A stretch of 64,000 nucleotides of DNA from JAFNAG01 sp963824985 (GCA_963824985.1 CAWGRQ010000001.1:62001-126000), one strand, 5' to 3'. Numbered from the stretch's first letter, positions 44,377-52,550 are shown. The notes: generated by a model not told the origin, from the sequence alone. A program made the numbers and translations.

Positions 44377-45903
44377 CTACGAAATCCGCGGAGCAATGCG
44401 GGTCAGTAGTTCATCCACCGATTCGATCCGCTTGCGCTTCAACACGGAATACATATGAACTATCTCTTCGTCGGCGTATCCTGAAGCCTTGAGGGTATCG
44501 ACCGCAGTCGTGACCGCGCCGGCATTGGCCAGACCAAATCGGGAGTGATATTCCAGAAATATCCTGTTCATTTCAATCTTGGGCAGGGAAGGCGTCCCGA
44601 GCGGCATGTCGTTGTAGGAAAAGCGGCTGCCCATTTCGATGCGCTGCGGCTCCCAACCCGCTTCCAGGGCTTGTTGCGAAATCTCGCATCCGGGGAAGCA
44701 CCGCAGGCAAAAGTGGAACGGGAGCAGCGAGGGCATGGGGAGAGTCCCCAGCCAGTCGAGCGTCTGCCGAGCCTGTTCGCGGGTCTCGGTCGGAAACCCG
44801 AACATGGTCGAAATATTCACGACCACGCCCCGGCGCTGGGTATAGGCGATAATCTTGCGGGCATGTTCCAGATCCACCTTCTTTTTGATCAGTCTCTGAA
44901 TCTCCTCACACGCGGATTCGATCGCATAGGTGAACCAGATGGCGCCCGCTTCGATCGCCCGATCCACAAATTCTTCCGTGACCAGATCCGTGCGCAGGCC
45001 GTTGGAGAAATAGAGCCTGATCCTGAGGCCTCCCGACCGGATCATCCCAAAGAGGGTCAAAGCCCGTTTGAGGTTGACGTTGAAAATATCATCGATAATG
45101 TAGAAGTCGCGGATCTCAAACGTGTCGTGCAGGTACTTGATTTCGGAAAAGACATCCTCGGCACTGCGCAGCCGCAACCCGTCCCACTGGTTGAAACAAA
45201 AGCTGCAATCGTAAGCGCACCCTCTGCTGGTGAGCAGAATCCCCTGGCGGCGATGGTTATAGCCATAACTGAGCTGGCGCCGGTAAAGATCGAGGTCGAT
45301 CAGGTCGTAGGCGGGATATGGGAGTCGGCCGAGATCGGGAATCATTGGCGCATCGCCGTTTTCGATCACGCCGTCTGCTCCACGATAAAGCAGGCCCTTG
45401 ATGTCTTCGGGTGGGGCGCCCGAGAGGATCCTGTTCAGTGTCTCTTCCCCTTCTCCCTTCACCGCCAGATCCAATTCCGGCACTTCGCGGAACAGATCGG
45501 CGCGATATGCGCCGACAATCGGGCCGCCGGCAACTATGGAGGCGGGGGTGTGAGCCCGAGTGAGGGCGGCGATTCGTTGCAGCTCTTCAAGAAAGAAGGT
45601 GATCGAGCGGATCCCGACGAGGTCAGGAGAATGGGTGCGGATGATGTCGATGTATTCCTCGTCGGTTCGGCAGTGCAAAGATGACTCGACGATACGAACC
45701 TCGAGTCCTGGGAATGCCTGGCGCGCCGAGGCGGCAAGGTACATCAATCCAACCGGAGGGATGTGCACTTCGACGGGCATTGTCCCCCCGACCCACTTGC
45801 CCATGTTGTTGGCTTCCACCAGCAGCAGCCTGGCCGGCTTCCCGGCTTCAGCCCTCGACGGATTCATTGCAGTCGTCTCCGGAACCTGACCCGAAATATT
45901 CAT
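44377..45903 (-). CDS. Cobalamin-binding radical SAM enzyme
   Basis: 508 residues if started at 45903; 45924 adds seven. B12-binding half: RLLLVEANNMGKWVGG, PPVGLMYLAASARQ, DLVGIRSITFF, IVAGGPIVGAYRADL, VKGEGEETL. Radical SAM half: TSRGCAYDCSFC (Cx3Cx2C), FYIIDDIFNVNLKRAL, FSNGLRTDLV, YAIESACEEI and the FGFPTET turn. Typical class B architecture and length. The TATAAT on the upstream side ends 9 nt before ATG 45903, so the shorter start is preferred. Substrate unknown. It closes the lipid island. Confidence 0.85.
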   Translation of the reverse strand: MNISGQVPETTAMNPSRAEAGKPARLLLVEANNMGKWVGGTMPVEVHIPPVGLMYLAASARQAFPGLEVRIVESSLHCRTDEEYIDIIRTHSPDLVGIRSITFFLEELQRIAALTRAHTPASIVAGGPIVGAYRADLFREVPELDLAVKGEGEETLNRILSGAPPEDIKGLLYRGADGVIENGDAPMIPDLGRLPYPAYDLIDLDLYRRQLSYGYNHRRQGILLTSRGCAYDCSFCFNQWDGLRLRSAEDVFSEIKYLHDTFEIRDFYIIDDIFNVNLKRALTLFGMIRSGGLRIRLYFSNGLRTDLVTEEFVDRAIEAGAIWFTYAIESACEEIQRLIKKKVDLEHARKIIAYTQRRGVVVNISTMFGFPTETREQARQTLDWLGTLPMPSLLPFHFCLRCFPGCEISQQALEAGWEPQRIEMGSRFSYNDMPLGTPSLPKIEMNRIFLEYHSRFGLANAGAVTTAVDTLKASGYADEEIVHMYSVLKRKRIESVDELLTRIAPRIS

Positions 45904-45912
45904 GAAGATGAG

Positions 45913-45941
45913 ATTATAAGACATCTCGGGACACGGATGAA
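45913..45941 (-). promoter_or_regulatory. Promoter of the B12 radical SAM gene at 45903
   Basis: On the minus strand TTCATC (45941-45936), a 17-nt spacer and a perfect TATAAT (45918-45913). The ATG at 45903 follows 9 nt later with no SD, so the leader would be very short or absent. Confidence 0.5.
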
Positions 45942-45971
45942 CGCGGATCCGTGTGCAGCGCTCTTTTCATT

Positions 45972-46155
45972 GTAATTGTTTAGCCAAATCAAATGGATGA
46001 AGAAGCAAAACGCAAAGACGCAAGGACGCAAAGATCGACACGGAGCAAAAGGCGTGGGCGGCCGAAGGCCACCCACGCCCGCGAACCGAAAGGAATCTCT
46101 TTGCGTCCTTGCGTCTTTGCGTTCTGCTGTTCAGCATCGGCTAAACAGTTGCTTT
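45972..46155. repeat. CGCAAAG-heptamer palindromic element, copy 2
   Basis: The same left end as copy 1 at 25315 (about 45 bases nearly identical). Heptamer runs ACGCAAAGACGCAAGGACGC on one side and the inverse on the other, and terminal inverted repeats TAATTGTTTAGCC / GGCTAAACAGTTG. The central part (CACCCACGCC...) differs from copy 1. It sits between the last radical SAM gene and the LLM oxidoreductase gene. Confidence 0.78.
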
Positions 46156-46192
46156 TCATTCGGCGGCGCAGGAGGTTCATGAATTATCTTGA

Positions 46193-47236
46193 CTAAGAGC
46201 CCGCCAGTTCGGCCATGGTGCGCACCGTGCGCACATCCGTGGTAATACAGATCAGTGTGGTTACGCCTGCGCGACGCCAGGCATCGAGGCGCTCCGCGAT
46301 CCGCTCCCTGGGGCCGCACAATGCCAGCTCATCAATGAGAGCATCCGGGACGGCGGCTTCCGCTTGCATGCGCCGCCCATCCAGGAACGCATTCTGGATC
46401 GCGATCGCCGCCTCCTCATATCCGTAGCGGCAGGCCAGGTCGAAGTAAAAGTTTTTCCCTCTCGCCCCCATCCCCCCGATATAGAGTGCCAGGGTTGGCC
46501 GCACCGCATCGCGGCAGGCAGCGAGATTGTCACCCAGGCGGACTTCGACCATCGCGGCGATATCGAAAGCCCCCCTGTCTTTCCCCGGACCCGCGCGCGC
46601 AAAACCCTCCTCCAGCGCGGCATGGAACATGGCCGCGCGTTCGGGGGAAAAGAGGACGGGGAGCCAGCCGTCGGCGATCTCCGCCGCCAGCGCCACGTTC
46701 CTGGGGCCGATGGCGGCCAGATAGATCGGGATGTCGGCGCGGAACGGGCGGAACATCAACCGCAGCGGCTTGCCCAGGCCGGTTCCGCCTTTCAGCGGAA
46801 TGTCGTAATGGGCTCCGTGATGTTCCAGCGGTTGTTCGTGGGCCAGAATCCGGCGGACGATGCTGACATATTCCCGTGCCCGGCCGAGGGGCTTCCCGAA
46901 GGGCACCCCGTGCCATCCCTCCACCACCTGCGGCCCCGAGACTCCAAGGCCGAGGAGCACTCGCCCGCGCGTCATCAGATCGAGTGTGGCGGCCGCCATG
47001 GCGGCATTCGCCGGGGTACGGGACGGCATCTGCATGACCGCCGTGCCGACACGGATTTTTTCGGTTTTGGCCGCCAGCCAGGTAAGCGCGGTCAGGGAGT
47101 CGGTTCCCCAGGCTTCCGCGGTCCAAAGGGAATGATACCCGAGGCTGTCGGCCTCCTGAGCAAGACGAACGTGGAGAGGCGGGGGGAGCGCCAGAAACCC
47201 GAGGTGCAAACCAAGCCGCATGCCCGTCGATTGCAT
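46193..47236 (-). CDS. LLM-class flavin/F420-dependent oxidoreductase
   Basis: 347 residues, bacterial luciferase-like TIM barrel. MRLGLHLGFLALPPPLHVRLAQEAD, GYHSLWTAEAWGTDSLTAL, VGTAVMQMPSRTPANAAMAA and RVLLGLGVSGPQVVEGWHG follow the LLM family of coenzyme F420-dependent proteins. The substrate cannot be read from sequence. ATG 47236 has GGAG 11 nt upstream; 47221 is an alternative. Outside the lipid island and flanked by repeats on both sides. Confidence 0.86.
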   Translation of the reverse strand: MQSTGMRLGLHLGFLALPPPLHVRLAQEADSLGYHSLWTAEAWGTDSLTALTWLAAKTEKIRVGTAVMQMPSRTPANAAMAAATLDLMTRGRVLLGLGVSGPQVVEGWHGVPFGKPLGRAREYVSIVRRILAHEQPLEHHGAHYDIPLKGGTGLGKPLRLMFRPFRADIPIYLAAIGPRNVALAAEIADGWLPVLFSPERAAMFHAALEEGFARAGPGKDRGAFDIAAMVEVRLGDNLAACRDAVRPTLALYIGGMGARGKNFYFDLACRYGYEEAAIAIQNAFLDGRRMQAEAAVPDALIDELALCGPRERIAERLDAWRRAGVTTLICITTDVRTVRTMAELAGS

Positions 47237-47278
47237 ACTTCTATGTGCTCCGAAAATATCTCTTTGCGCCCTCGCGCC

Positions 47279-47320
47279 CTTGCGTCATTGCGTTAAAAAA
47301 ATCAACGCAATGACGCCAAG
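47279..47320. repeat. Long hairpin related to the CGCAAAG elements
   Basis: Arms CTTGCGTCATTGCGTT (47279-47294) and AACGCAATGACGCCAAG (47304-47320) pair almost completely around a 9-nt A-rich loop. Flanking sequence (TCTTTGCGCCC... and ...ACAAAG) extends the symmetry weakly. It looks like a degenerate third member of the heptamer element family, without the terminal repeats. Confidence 0.6.
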
Positions 47321-47420
47321 ACGGAAAGTCACAAAGCCAAAAGATTTTCATGCGTCACCGGGTGCGACACGGGCGCATGAGAAGCTGCTCCCCTGCAAAA
47401 TAAACGTTCCCCGGGACAAA

Positions 47421-47888
47421 TCACCCTGCTGATCCTGATCCGCGGACCGATCCGCGCGAAAACAGCACCAATCCGGCTACGCCCAGCAAAAGCGTATCCC
47501 GCAACAGATCAATCTTCATGTCCATGAACAGCTCAGCCTGGGTCTTGGCCTGCGCCGCCACGGAAAAACAGCCACAGTCGACGGCAACTCCGCGTGCCAG
47601 GTCGAAGGCCAGGGCAGTAATAAAAACGATCAGCATCCCGGCCGCTATGAGCGCCGCGCCCTTGCGCAGCAGGCCGGACACAAGGGCCAGGCCGGCGAGC
47701 AGTTCCAGCCACGGAAGTATCATGGCAACGGGATTCACGAGCCCAGCGGGCAGAATCCGGTAGTTCCAGACCATCTCCGCGAAGCCTGGGGGGTCGGCGA
47801 TCTTTGGCCAGGACGAGTATATGAAAATCAACCCCAACAGGAATCCGGCCAGGCGCGACATCCAGATGCTGGTAAAAAATCGCCTCAC
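47421..47888 (-). CDS. DoxX/MauE-like membrane protein
   Basis: 155 residues from GTG 47888, which overlaps the rhodanese stop (GTGA) and has GAGGGAAG upstream; a longer frame to 47915 exists. Four membrane helices (FLLGLIFIYSSWPKIADPPGF, LPWLELLAGLALVSGLL, AALIAAGMLIVFITALAFDL, DTLLLGVAGLVLFSRG). The periplasmic VDCGCFS motif is the redox-active Cys pair seen in MauE-type proteins linked to thiol-disulfide exchange. Works presumably with the rhodanese encoded upstream. Confidence 0.84.
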   Translation of the reverse strand: MRRFFTSIWMSRLAGFLLGLIFIYSSWPKIADPPGFAEMVWNYRILPAGLVNPVAMILPWLELLAGLALVSGLLRKGAALIAAGMLIVFITALAFDLARGVAVDCGCFSVAAQAKTQAELFMDMKIDLLRDTLLLGVAGLVLFSRGSVRGSGSAG

Positions 47889-48463
47889 GGAAGCTTCCCT
47901 CGCGCGATTGGCCATCCCTTGGACAACCAGGCCGGGTAACCATCCCGGTAAACATAGACGTTCAGGAAGCCGGCAAAGGCAAGCATCTCGGCCAGCCGGG
48001 GCCCGTCTTCACAGCTGCCCCCCGAACAATAGACGATCATGACATGGTCGGGCCTGAAGCCCGCGGCATGGAGGGAAGCGACCCTTTCTTCGGCGTCATG
48101 CTCCCAGACCGGAATGTTCCGTGCGTGCTCGATATGCCCTTCCTCGAAGACAGTCCCACGGCGGGCATCGATGAAGAGCGCGCCGGCATCGTGCAAACGC
48201 TTGGCAATCTCACTGGAAATGTCGAGATACAGCAGCGTCGGGTCTTTTCGCGGAGCCAACGCCAGCAGGCCCGGGTTTTCCGCTGCAGCATCCGTTGATG
48301 ACCCGGCGCTCGCAGGCTGCGGGGACTGGGCACCGGCGGCATGATACGCTGCAATCCAGGAGAGCTTGTGCGACTGGCTGCGAAACGGGTTGGTCGCGGC
48401 CGCGACGACCACCGCGCCTGCGATCAGGATGGCGGCTTCGATGAGAATGCGCTTCCAGTTCAT
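47885..48463 (-). CDS. Membrane-anchored rhodanese-like protein
   Basis: 192 residues. One N-terminal membrane anchor (EAAILIAGAVVVAAATNPF). Rhodanese domain in the C-terminal half: ALFIDARRGTVFEEGHIEHARNIPV, active-site loop YCSGGSCEDG with the catalytic Cys, and FLNVYVYRDGYPAWLSKGWP. Periplasmic sulfur transfer or redox function with the MauE-like protein, to which it is translationally coupled. Confidence 0.87.
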   Translation of the reverse strand: MNWKRILIEAAILIAGAVVVAAATNPFRSQSHKLSWIAAYHAAGAQSPQPASAGSSTDAAAENPGLLALAPRKDPTLLYLDISSEIAKRLHDAGALFIDARRGTVFEEGHIEHARNIPVWEHDAEERVASLHAAGFRPDHVMIVYCSGGSCEDGPRLAEMLAFAGFLNVYVYRDGYPAWLSKGWPIARGKLP

Positions 48464-48929
48464 GAGCCTCTCCCGGAAATTTCGATATTACGCCAATCCG
48501 CCGGCACTGTGAAGCCGTGTATATCGCCTCACCGCACGCCGCGACACGCGAACGCAGAATCTAGAGAAGCTCAGCGGCGATGCGTTCTTCGCCCCAAGTT
48601 ATGTTTCGTTCAGCCATTTGACAGAAATCGAACGATATCCAGGAGCAGAACAAACGAGACAGTCAGGAGGTAGTTCAACGCTCTGATCATGTTCATGGAC
48701 GTGCAGGATGCCACACGATCGTATCACGCGCCAGTACTCGGGCCCAGTTGGCCCCAGAGGCACCATGGATGGCCGTGCCCCACGGTGAGACCTGCAAAAT
48801 GCACTCGCCGCGTCGTAAGCTCCATGAAGAAAAGGAGATAGTGGGTGACCAGCCCTTTCTTATGCATAGGGCGAGCGCATCATGCGTCGGCCCGCGGGCG
48901 GTAGAAACGCCACGCATATCCTCCGAATA
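48464..48929. other. Intergenic, no convincing gene
   Basis: Short frames exist on both strands but none has a ribosome binding site, family resemblance or neighbours that support it. The segment leads into the operator region of the AbiE pair. Confidence 0.5.
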
Positions 48930-48946
48930 CTGTCATCGATCGACAG
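48930..48946. promoter_or_regulatory. AbiE operator candidate, site 1
   Basis: CTGTC and GACAG arms around ATCGATC. The same CTGTCAT...GACAG pattern recurs 71 bp downstream at 49001. AbiEi antitoxins bind paired inverted repeats before their own gene, so this is a likely repressor site. Confidence 0.5.
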
Positions 48947-49000
48947 TTTTCATCAAAACTCTTGCCGTGCGAGCCAAAACATGGCATGTTGTTCCAGATA

Positions 49001-49017
49001 CTGTCATATTATGACAG
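49001..49017. promoter_or_regulatory. AbiE operator candidate, site 2
   Basis: CTGTCATA-T-TATGACAG, a perfect 8-bp inverted repeat 24 nt before the antitoxin ATG. The central TATTAT may be the -10 box, so binding would block the promoter directly. Confidence 0.55.
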
Positions 49018-49041
49018 CTATTGGAGATTGGTGGCGACGGA

Positions 49042-49680
49042 ATGAACAAGGTGTTGGAACGAGTATTCGAACTGCTGCCCTGGAGCCAGTTTACCGTCCA
49101 GGATCTGGCCACCCTGTTTCCGGGAAGCGAGGATCGGCGATACGCCCTTGTGAAACGTGCCCTTGCCAGCGGCGAGATTATTCGTATCCGACGGGGACTG
49201 TACTGCCTTGCCCCGAAGTACCAGAAGAAGAGCATGAACTTCTATGCATTGGCGCAACACGTCTACGGCCCCTCGTACGTCAGTCTGGAATCGGCCTTGA
49301 GTTGGCACGGCTGGATTCCGGAAGCCGTTCACGCCGTCACCTGTGCATCCTTCAAGAAGTCGAAGGAGTTCCAGACTCCGCTGGGTATCTTCAGCTATGA
49401 TCGGGTCCCCCAGGAGGTGTTCTACGTCGAAGTCGACCGGCTCATGGATGCATCCGGGAATGTGTTCCTGATGGCCACGCCTTTGAAGGCTCTGGCGGAC
49501 TACGTCTACGTTCGAAAAAGAGACTGGACCGGGATCGAGCAGGCAACCGGCAGCCTGCGCATCGAGCCGGAAGAATTAGAGCGGGCCAGCCGCAGTTCCT
49601 TCGAAGCGCTTTCCACCAATTACTCCAGCTCTCGCGTGAAGCACTTTCTTGAAGGACTCGGGAAGGATTTGAATTCATGA
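49042..49680 (+). CDS. abiEi: AbiEi-type antitoxin / transcriptional regulator
   Basis: 212 residues from ATG 49042; TTG 49021 is in frame. N-terminal winged-helix part (VLERVFELLPWSQFTVQDLA, YALVKRALASGEIIRIRRGLYCLAP), then the AbiEi core with YGPSYVSLESALSWHGWIPE and TPLGIFSYDRVP, and a helical C-terminus. This is the type IV antitoxin that represses the operon and offsets the nucleotidyltransferase toxin. The stop overlaps the toxin ATG by 4 nt. Confidence 0.88.
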   Translation: MNKVLERVFELLPWSQFTVQDLATLFPGSEDRRYALVKRALASGEIIRIRRGLYCLAPKYQKKSMNFYALAQHVYGPSYVSLESALSWHGWIPEAVHAVTCASFKKSKEFQTPLGIFSYDRVPQEVFYVEVDRLMDASGNVFLMATPLKALADYVYVRKRDWTGIEQATGSLRIEPEELERASRSSFEALSTNYSSSRVKHFLEGLGKDLNS

Positions 49681-50528
49681 GCGTTAAGCTGATTCAGGAC
49701 AGGCTGGATTCCTGCAACTGCATATCGCACCTTGAAGAGGAGCACGCGATCAGGGAGATCACGCAGGAAGTGGTCCTGGCCGCACTCGGCAGGACGGATT
49801 TCTCCAAACACGCCCTGTTTCAGGGCGGCACATGTCTGCGTATCATCTATGGCCTGAATCGATTCTCGGAGGATATGGATTTCATCCTCAAGGAGACGAA
49901 CAGGGGTTTTCAGTTGCAGCCACACCTCGGGGCGGTTGCTGACGAACTGAAGGCCTATGGCTATGATGTGGAGATTGCCGATCGTTCCGGGGCCGGGATG
50001 GCTGTGAGAAAAGCCTTCCTCAAGGATGACTCCCTGGGCAAGGTCCTCCAACTCAAGTATGTGGACAGGTCGGGACCTGTCCGGAAGATCCGGGTCAAGC
50101 TCGAGGTCGACACCAATCCTCCATCGGGCAGCGGGATGGAAATCAAATATATCGATTTCCCTTTCGTCTCTTCCGTCTCGGTGCAGGACAAGCCAAGTCT
50201 TTTCGCCGGCAAGCTCCACGCGTTATTGTGCAGGGAATATGCGAAGGGCAGAGACTGGTACGATTTTTTGTGGTACACGAGCCAGAACGTCGGAGTCAAC
50301 TACGCGTTTCTGTCTTCGGCCCTGGCCCAGCAGGGTCCCTGGCGGCAGCGGGACATCCAGATCAATCGGCACTGGTGCCTTGCGCACCTTGAGGACAGGA
50401 TCAATTCTGTTGACTGGGCGGCGGCCCGCGCGGACGTGCGAAGCTTCGTCAGGGCATCGGAATATCCCTCCCTGGAACTGTGGAGCCGAGAGCTGTTTCT
50501 ATCGCAACTGCGGAAGATCAGGGAGTGA
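49677..50528 (+). CDS. abiEii: AbiEii-type nucleotidyltransferase toxin
   Basis: 283 residues. DNA polymerase beta-like nucleotidyltransferase motifs: FQGGTCLRIIYGL (GG), RFSEDMDF (DxD), KVRLEVDT-like KIRVKLEVD, and FAGKLHALLCREYAKGRDWYDF (Lys and the RDWYD helix), as in AbiEii/MenT toxins. Such enzymes add nucleotides to tRNA or inhibit translation, and give phage abortive infection or plasmid stability. Complete length. Confidence 0.9.
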   Translation: MSVKLIQDRLDSCNCISHLEEEHAIREITQEVVLAALGRTDFSKHALFQGGTCLRIIYGLNRFSEDMDFILKETNRGFQLQPHLGAVADELKAYGYDVEIADRSGAGMAVRKAFLKDDSLGKVLQLKYVDRSGPVRKIRVKLEVDTNPPSGSGMEIKYIDFPFVSSVSVQDKPSLFAGKLHALLCREYAKGRDWYDFLWYTSQNVGVNYAFLSSALAQQGPWRQRDIQINRHWCLAHLEDRINSVDWAAARADVRSFVRASEYPSLELWSRELFLSQLRKIRE

Positions 50529-50696
50529 CGAACTTCGGGGCCGGCCATCTGTCGGAAGTGGGGAGCCCACTTTTTTCCCGTTGCGATCAGGATCCTGACC
50601 CAAATTTCGCCGAAGTAATAGCCCTCGCGGATCTCTGCTCGGCCGACTTGCAAAGACACAGGAAACGGTGAGTTGCGTTGCCTGTCAGCGAAATTA

Positions 50697-50725
50697 TTGA
50701 CATAGCTATATTGCAGGTCTAGAAT
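50697..50725 (+). promoter_or_regulatory. Promoter of the Phd/PIN pair, probably giving a leaderless mRNA
   Basis: Perfect TTGACA (50697-50702), a 17-nt spacer and TAGAAT (50720-50725). The antitoxin ATG starts 6 nt after the -10 box, the same geometry as the pair at 2.7 kb, and no SD is present. Confidence 0.7.
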
Positions 50726-50731
50726 GTAGCC

Positions 50732-50974
50732 ATGAAGATAGCCAACATAGCGGAATTAAAAAATCGCTTGAGCGAGTATTTGAGCCTGGTCGAAAAGGGC
50801 GAGGAAATCGAAATCCGCAAACGCAACATACCTGTCGCGCGGGTAGTGCCCCTGCATCGCAGGACTGTGAACCGGCCGCTGGGCGCCGGTGCAGGTACGG
50901 TCAAGATTCGCGGCAAACTTACAGATCCGTTGATCCCGGCTGATGTGTGGGATGCGTCGAGGCGCAGGCGATGA
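50732..50974 (+). CDS. Phd/YefM-type antitoxin
   Basis: 80 residues. N-terminal MKIANIAELKNRLSEYLSLVEKGEEIEIRKRNIPVARVVP fold of Phd/YefM antitoxins (quoted in parts: AELKNRLSEYL, VEKGEEIEIRKRN, PVARVVPL). The C-terminal tail GKLTDPLIPADVWDASRRR binds the PIN toxin. It overlaps the toxin gene by ATGA. Probably leaderless, from the promoter at 50697. Confidence 0.86.
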   Translation: MKIANIAELKNRLSEYLSLVEKGEEIEIRKRNIPVARVVPLHRRTVNRPLGAGAGTVKIRGKLTDPLIPADVWDASRRRR

Positions 50975-51363
50975 AGGTGCTGCTTGACACCTGTGCGATT
51001 ATCTGGGCCGTCGCGGTGCCCGATGAATTGTCAGCGAAAGCTCGCTCCGCCCTCGAGGACCCGGAAACGGAAGCGTTCTATTGCCCCATGAGTTGTGCCG
51101 AGATTGCCTGGGCTGTAGCTCGTAAACGAGTCTTGCTGGATAGGCACTGGAAACTCTGGTTTCGACATTATGTTGAGATGTCAGGCTGGGAATGTTTGCC
51201 GATAAACCTGGACATCGTCGAGGAGGCATACTCCTTGCCGGAGCCGTTCCATGCTGATCCTGTGGACCGTCTCCTGGCCGCCACCGCACGGGTCCATGAT
51301 CTGCATCTGATCACTGGTGATGAAAAGCTGATCCTTTATCCGCACGTCCGCACGATTTGGTGA
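50971..51363 (+). CDS. PIN-domain toxin
   Basis: 130 residues from ATG 50971, which overlaps the antitoxin stop. Acidic PIN residues: Asp in VLLDTCAIIWAV, Glu in MSCAEIAWAV, Asp in HADPVDRLLAATA and Asp in LITGDEKL. Complete four-residue set, so likely an active endoribonuclease. It belongs to the PIN group paired with Phd-type antitoxins. Confidence 0.88.
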   Translation: MKVLLDTCAIIWAVAVPDELSAKARSALEDPETEAFYCPMSCAEIAWAVARKRVLLDRHWKLWFRHYVEMSGWECLPINLDIVEEAYSLPEPFHADPVDRLLAATARVHDLHLITGDEKLILYPHVRTIW

Positions 51364-51488
51364 TCGATTGTCGGTGACAGGTTTCTGGGACAGGCGCCAT
51401 TACCTCACAATTCCGCCAGATCCTCAGGCCTGAGTGGCATCCCCGGCTCGAATCACTGGCCCAGGATGGGGGTGCTTCGATGGCGTAT

Positions 51489-51640
51489 TCACCGCCGTAT
51501 TTCGATGTCGGTGCGCTTGTCGACAAGTTTGCCTTTGGCCTGCTCGGGGCTCATGTAGGCCGCGGTGCCGAGGATCACTCCGGCATGGGTCATGGTCGCC
51601 GGCGGCGTGGTGGATTGGAGAGATCGGCGGCAGCGGTTTC
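51489..51640 (-). pseudogene. Fragment of a Ser/Thr protein kinase
   Basis: On the minus strand, codons from about 51640 to the TGA at 51489 read ...STTPPATMTHAGVILGTAAYM, then SPEQAKGKLVDKRTDIEIRR and stop. This is the activation segment and subdomain VIII of an acidobacterial-type Pkn2 kinase; the usual continuation after DKRTDIW is lost. Upstream the frame dissolves. Only about 45 codons survive. It lies next to an IS91-type relic, which may have caused the loss. Confidence 0.7.
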
Positions 51641-51806
51641 TTGATGATGGCGCCGGGCTTCAGCCCGCTCGCCTTTCCTGCCTCCACGGCGGCGTAGCTC
51701 GCCACCATGGCGCCAGTCCGTCGCGACATCCCCGTACCGGTCGCACAAACGTCGCCGAAATTCGGATTTTCTCGCTCAACTTCCGCCCCTGCCTGTTATG
51801 TAGGGC

Positions 51807-52550
51807 GTGGAGACCTCGCCTGCAGGAGTTTATGAATCCCGCAACCCGCGCGCCACGTCTCTCTATGCCTTGGTCGAGGACTATTACGAAGAGTTCGAGC
51901 GCGTCTACGACGACCGCTACCGGCAACAATACGGCCCGTGGCGCTCCGTCATCGGCGAGGTGATGCGCAAATACCTGGAATGTGGCATGGTTCACCCGGC
52001 GTTTTCTCTTGCCCGCCTGCATTACGACCGCGACGCCGGCATCGTCACCTATGACCGGCGCCCTTCCTCCCGCTCGATCCCATCGGCAACGGCCCCGGAA
52101 CAGTTTTCCCCCTTGGATGCTCTGATCGCCCTGACCGCCTTTATCCCGGAAAAGGGACAGCAGGTGGTAAGGTATTGCGGCTACTACAGCAACAGGACCC
52201 GGGGACAGCGCCGCCGGCAACCACAATCAGCCGCCGGCATCAGTTCCGTTGCTGTCTCCGGGCCGGAGCCGGAACCGGACGACTTCCGCCGCCACTCGAA
52301 GCGCGCCTGGGCTCGGTTGATCCGCAAAGTCTGGGCGGCGGATCCTCTCGCCTGCCCCAAATGCGGCGCCAGGTTACGCATCATCAGCTTCATCGAAGAC
52401 CCGGACATCATCGAAAAGATCCTGCGTCACCTCAAGCTCTGGAATCCACCAACACGACCGCCGCCGCCCAGGGCTTCCGTAACCCTGGAAATGGATGCCG
52501 ATTTTCTTGCCTGGGAGGCTGCCGGCCGGCTGTTCGATGGCATCGACTGA
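51807..52550 (+). pseudogene. IS91-type transposase with large internal deletion
   Basis: 248 codons. The N-terminus (NPRATSLYALVEDYYEEFERVY, YGPWRSVIGEVMRKYLECG) and the C-terminus (IPEKGQQVVRYCGYYSNRTRG; VWAADPLACPKCGARLRIISFI; LKLWNPP) are both typical of IS91/Y2 transposases. The roughly 250 residues between them, with the zinc region, HUH motif and catalytic tyrosines, are absent, but the join is in frame. The product could not transpose. The element ends are not defined. Confidence 0.78.

Noticed and set aside
46020..46140. CRISPR array in the heptamer repeats
   Set aside because: Units are 7 bp with no spacers and are arranged as an inverted pair.
48693..48917. 74-codon minus-strand frame before the AbiE operators
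   Set aside because: No SD, no family pattern and no conserved composition.
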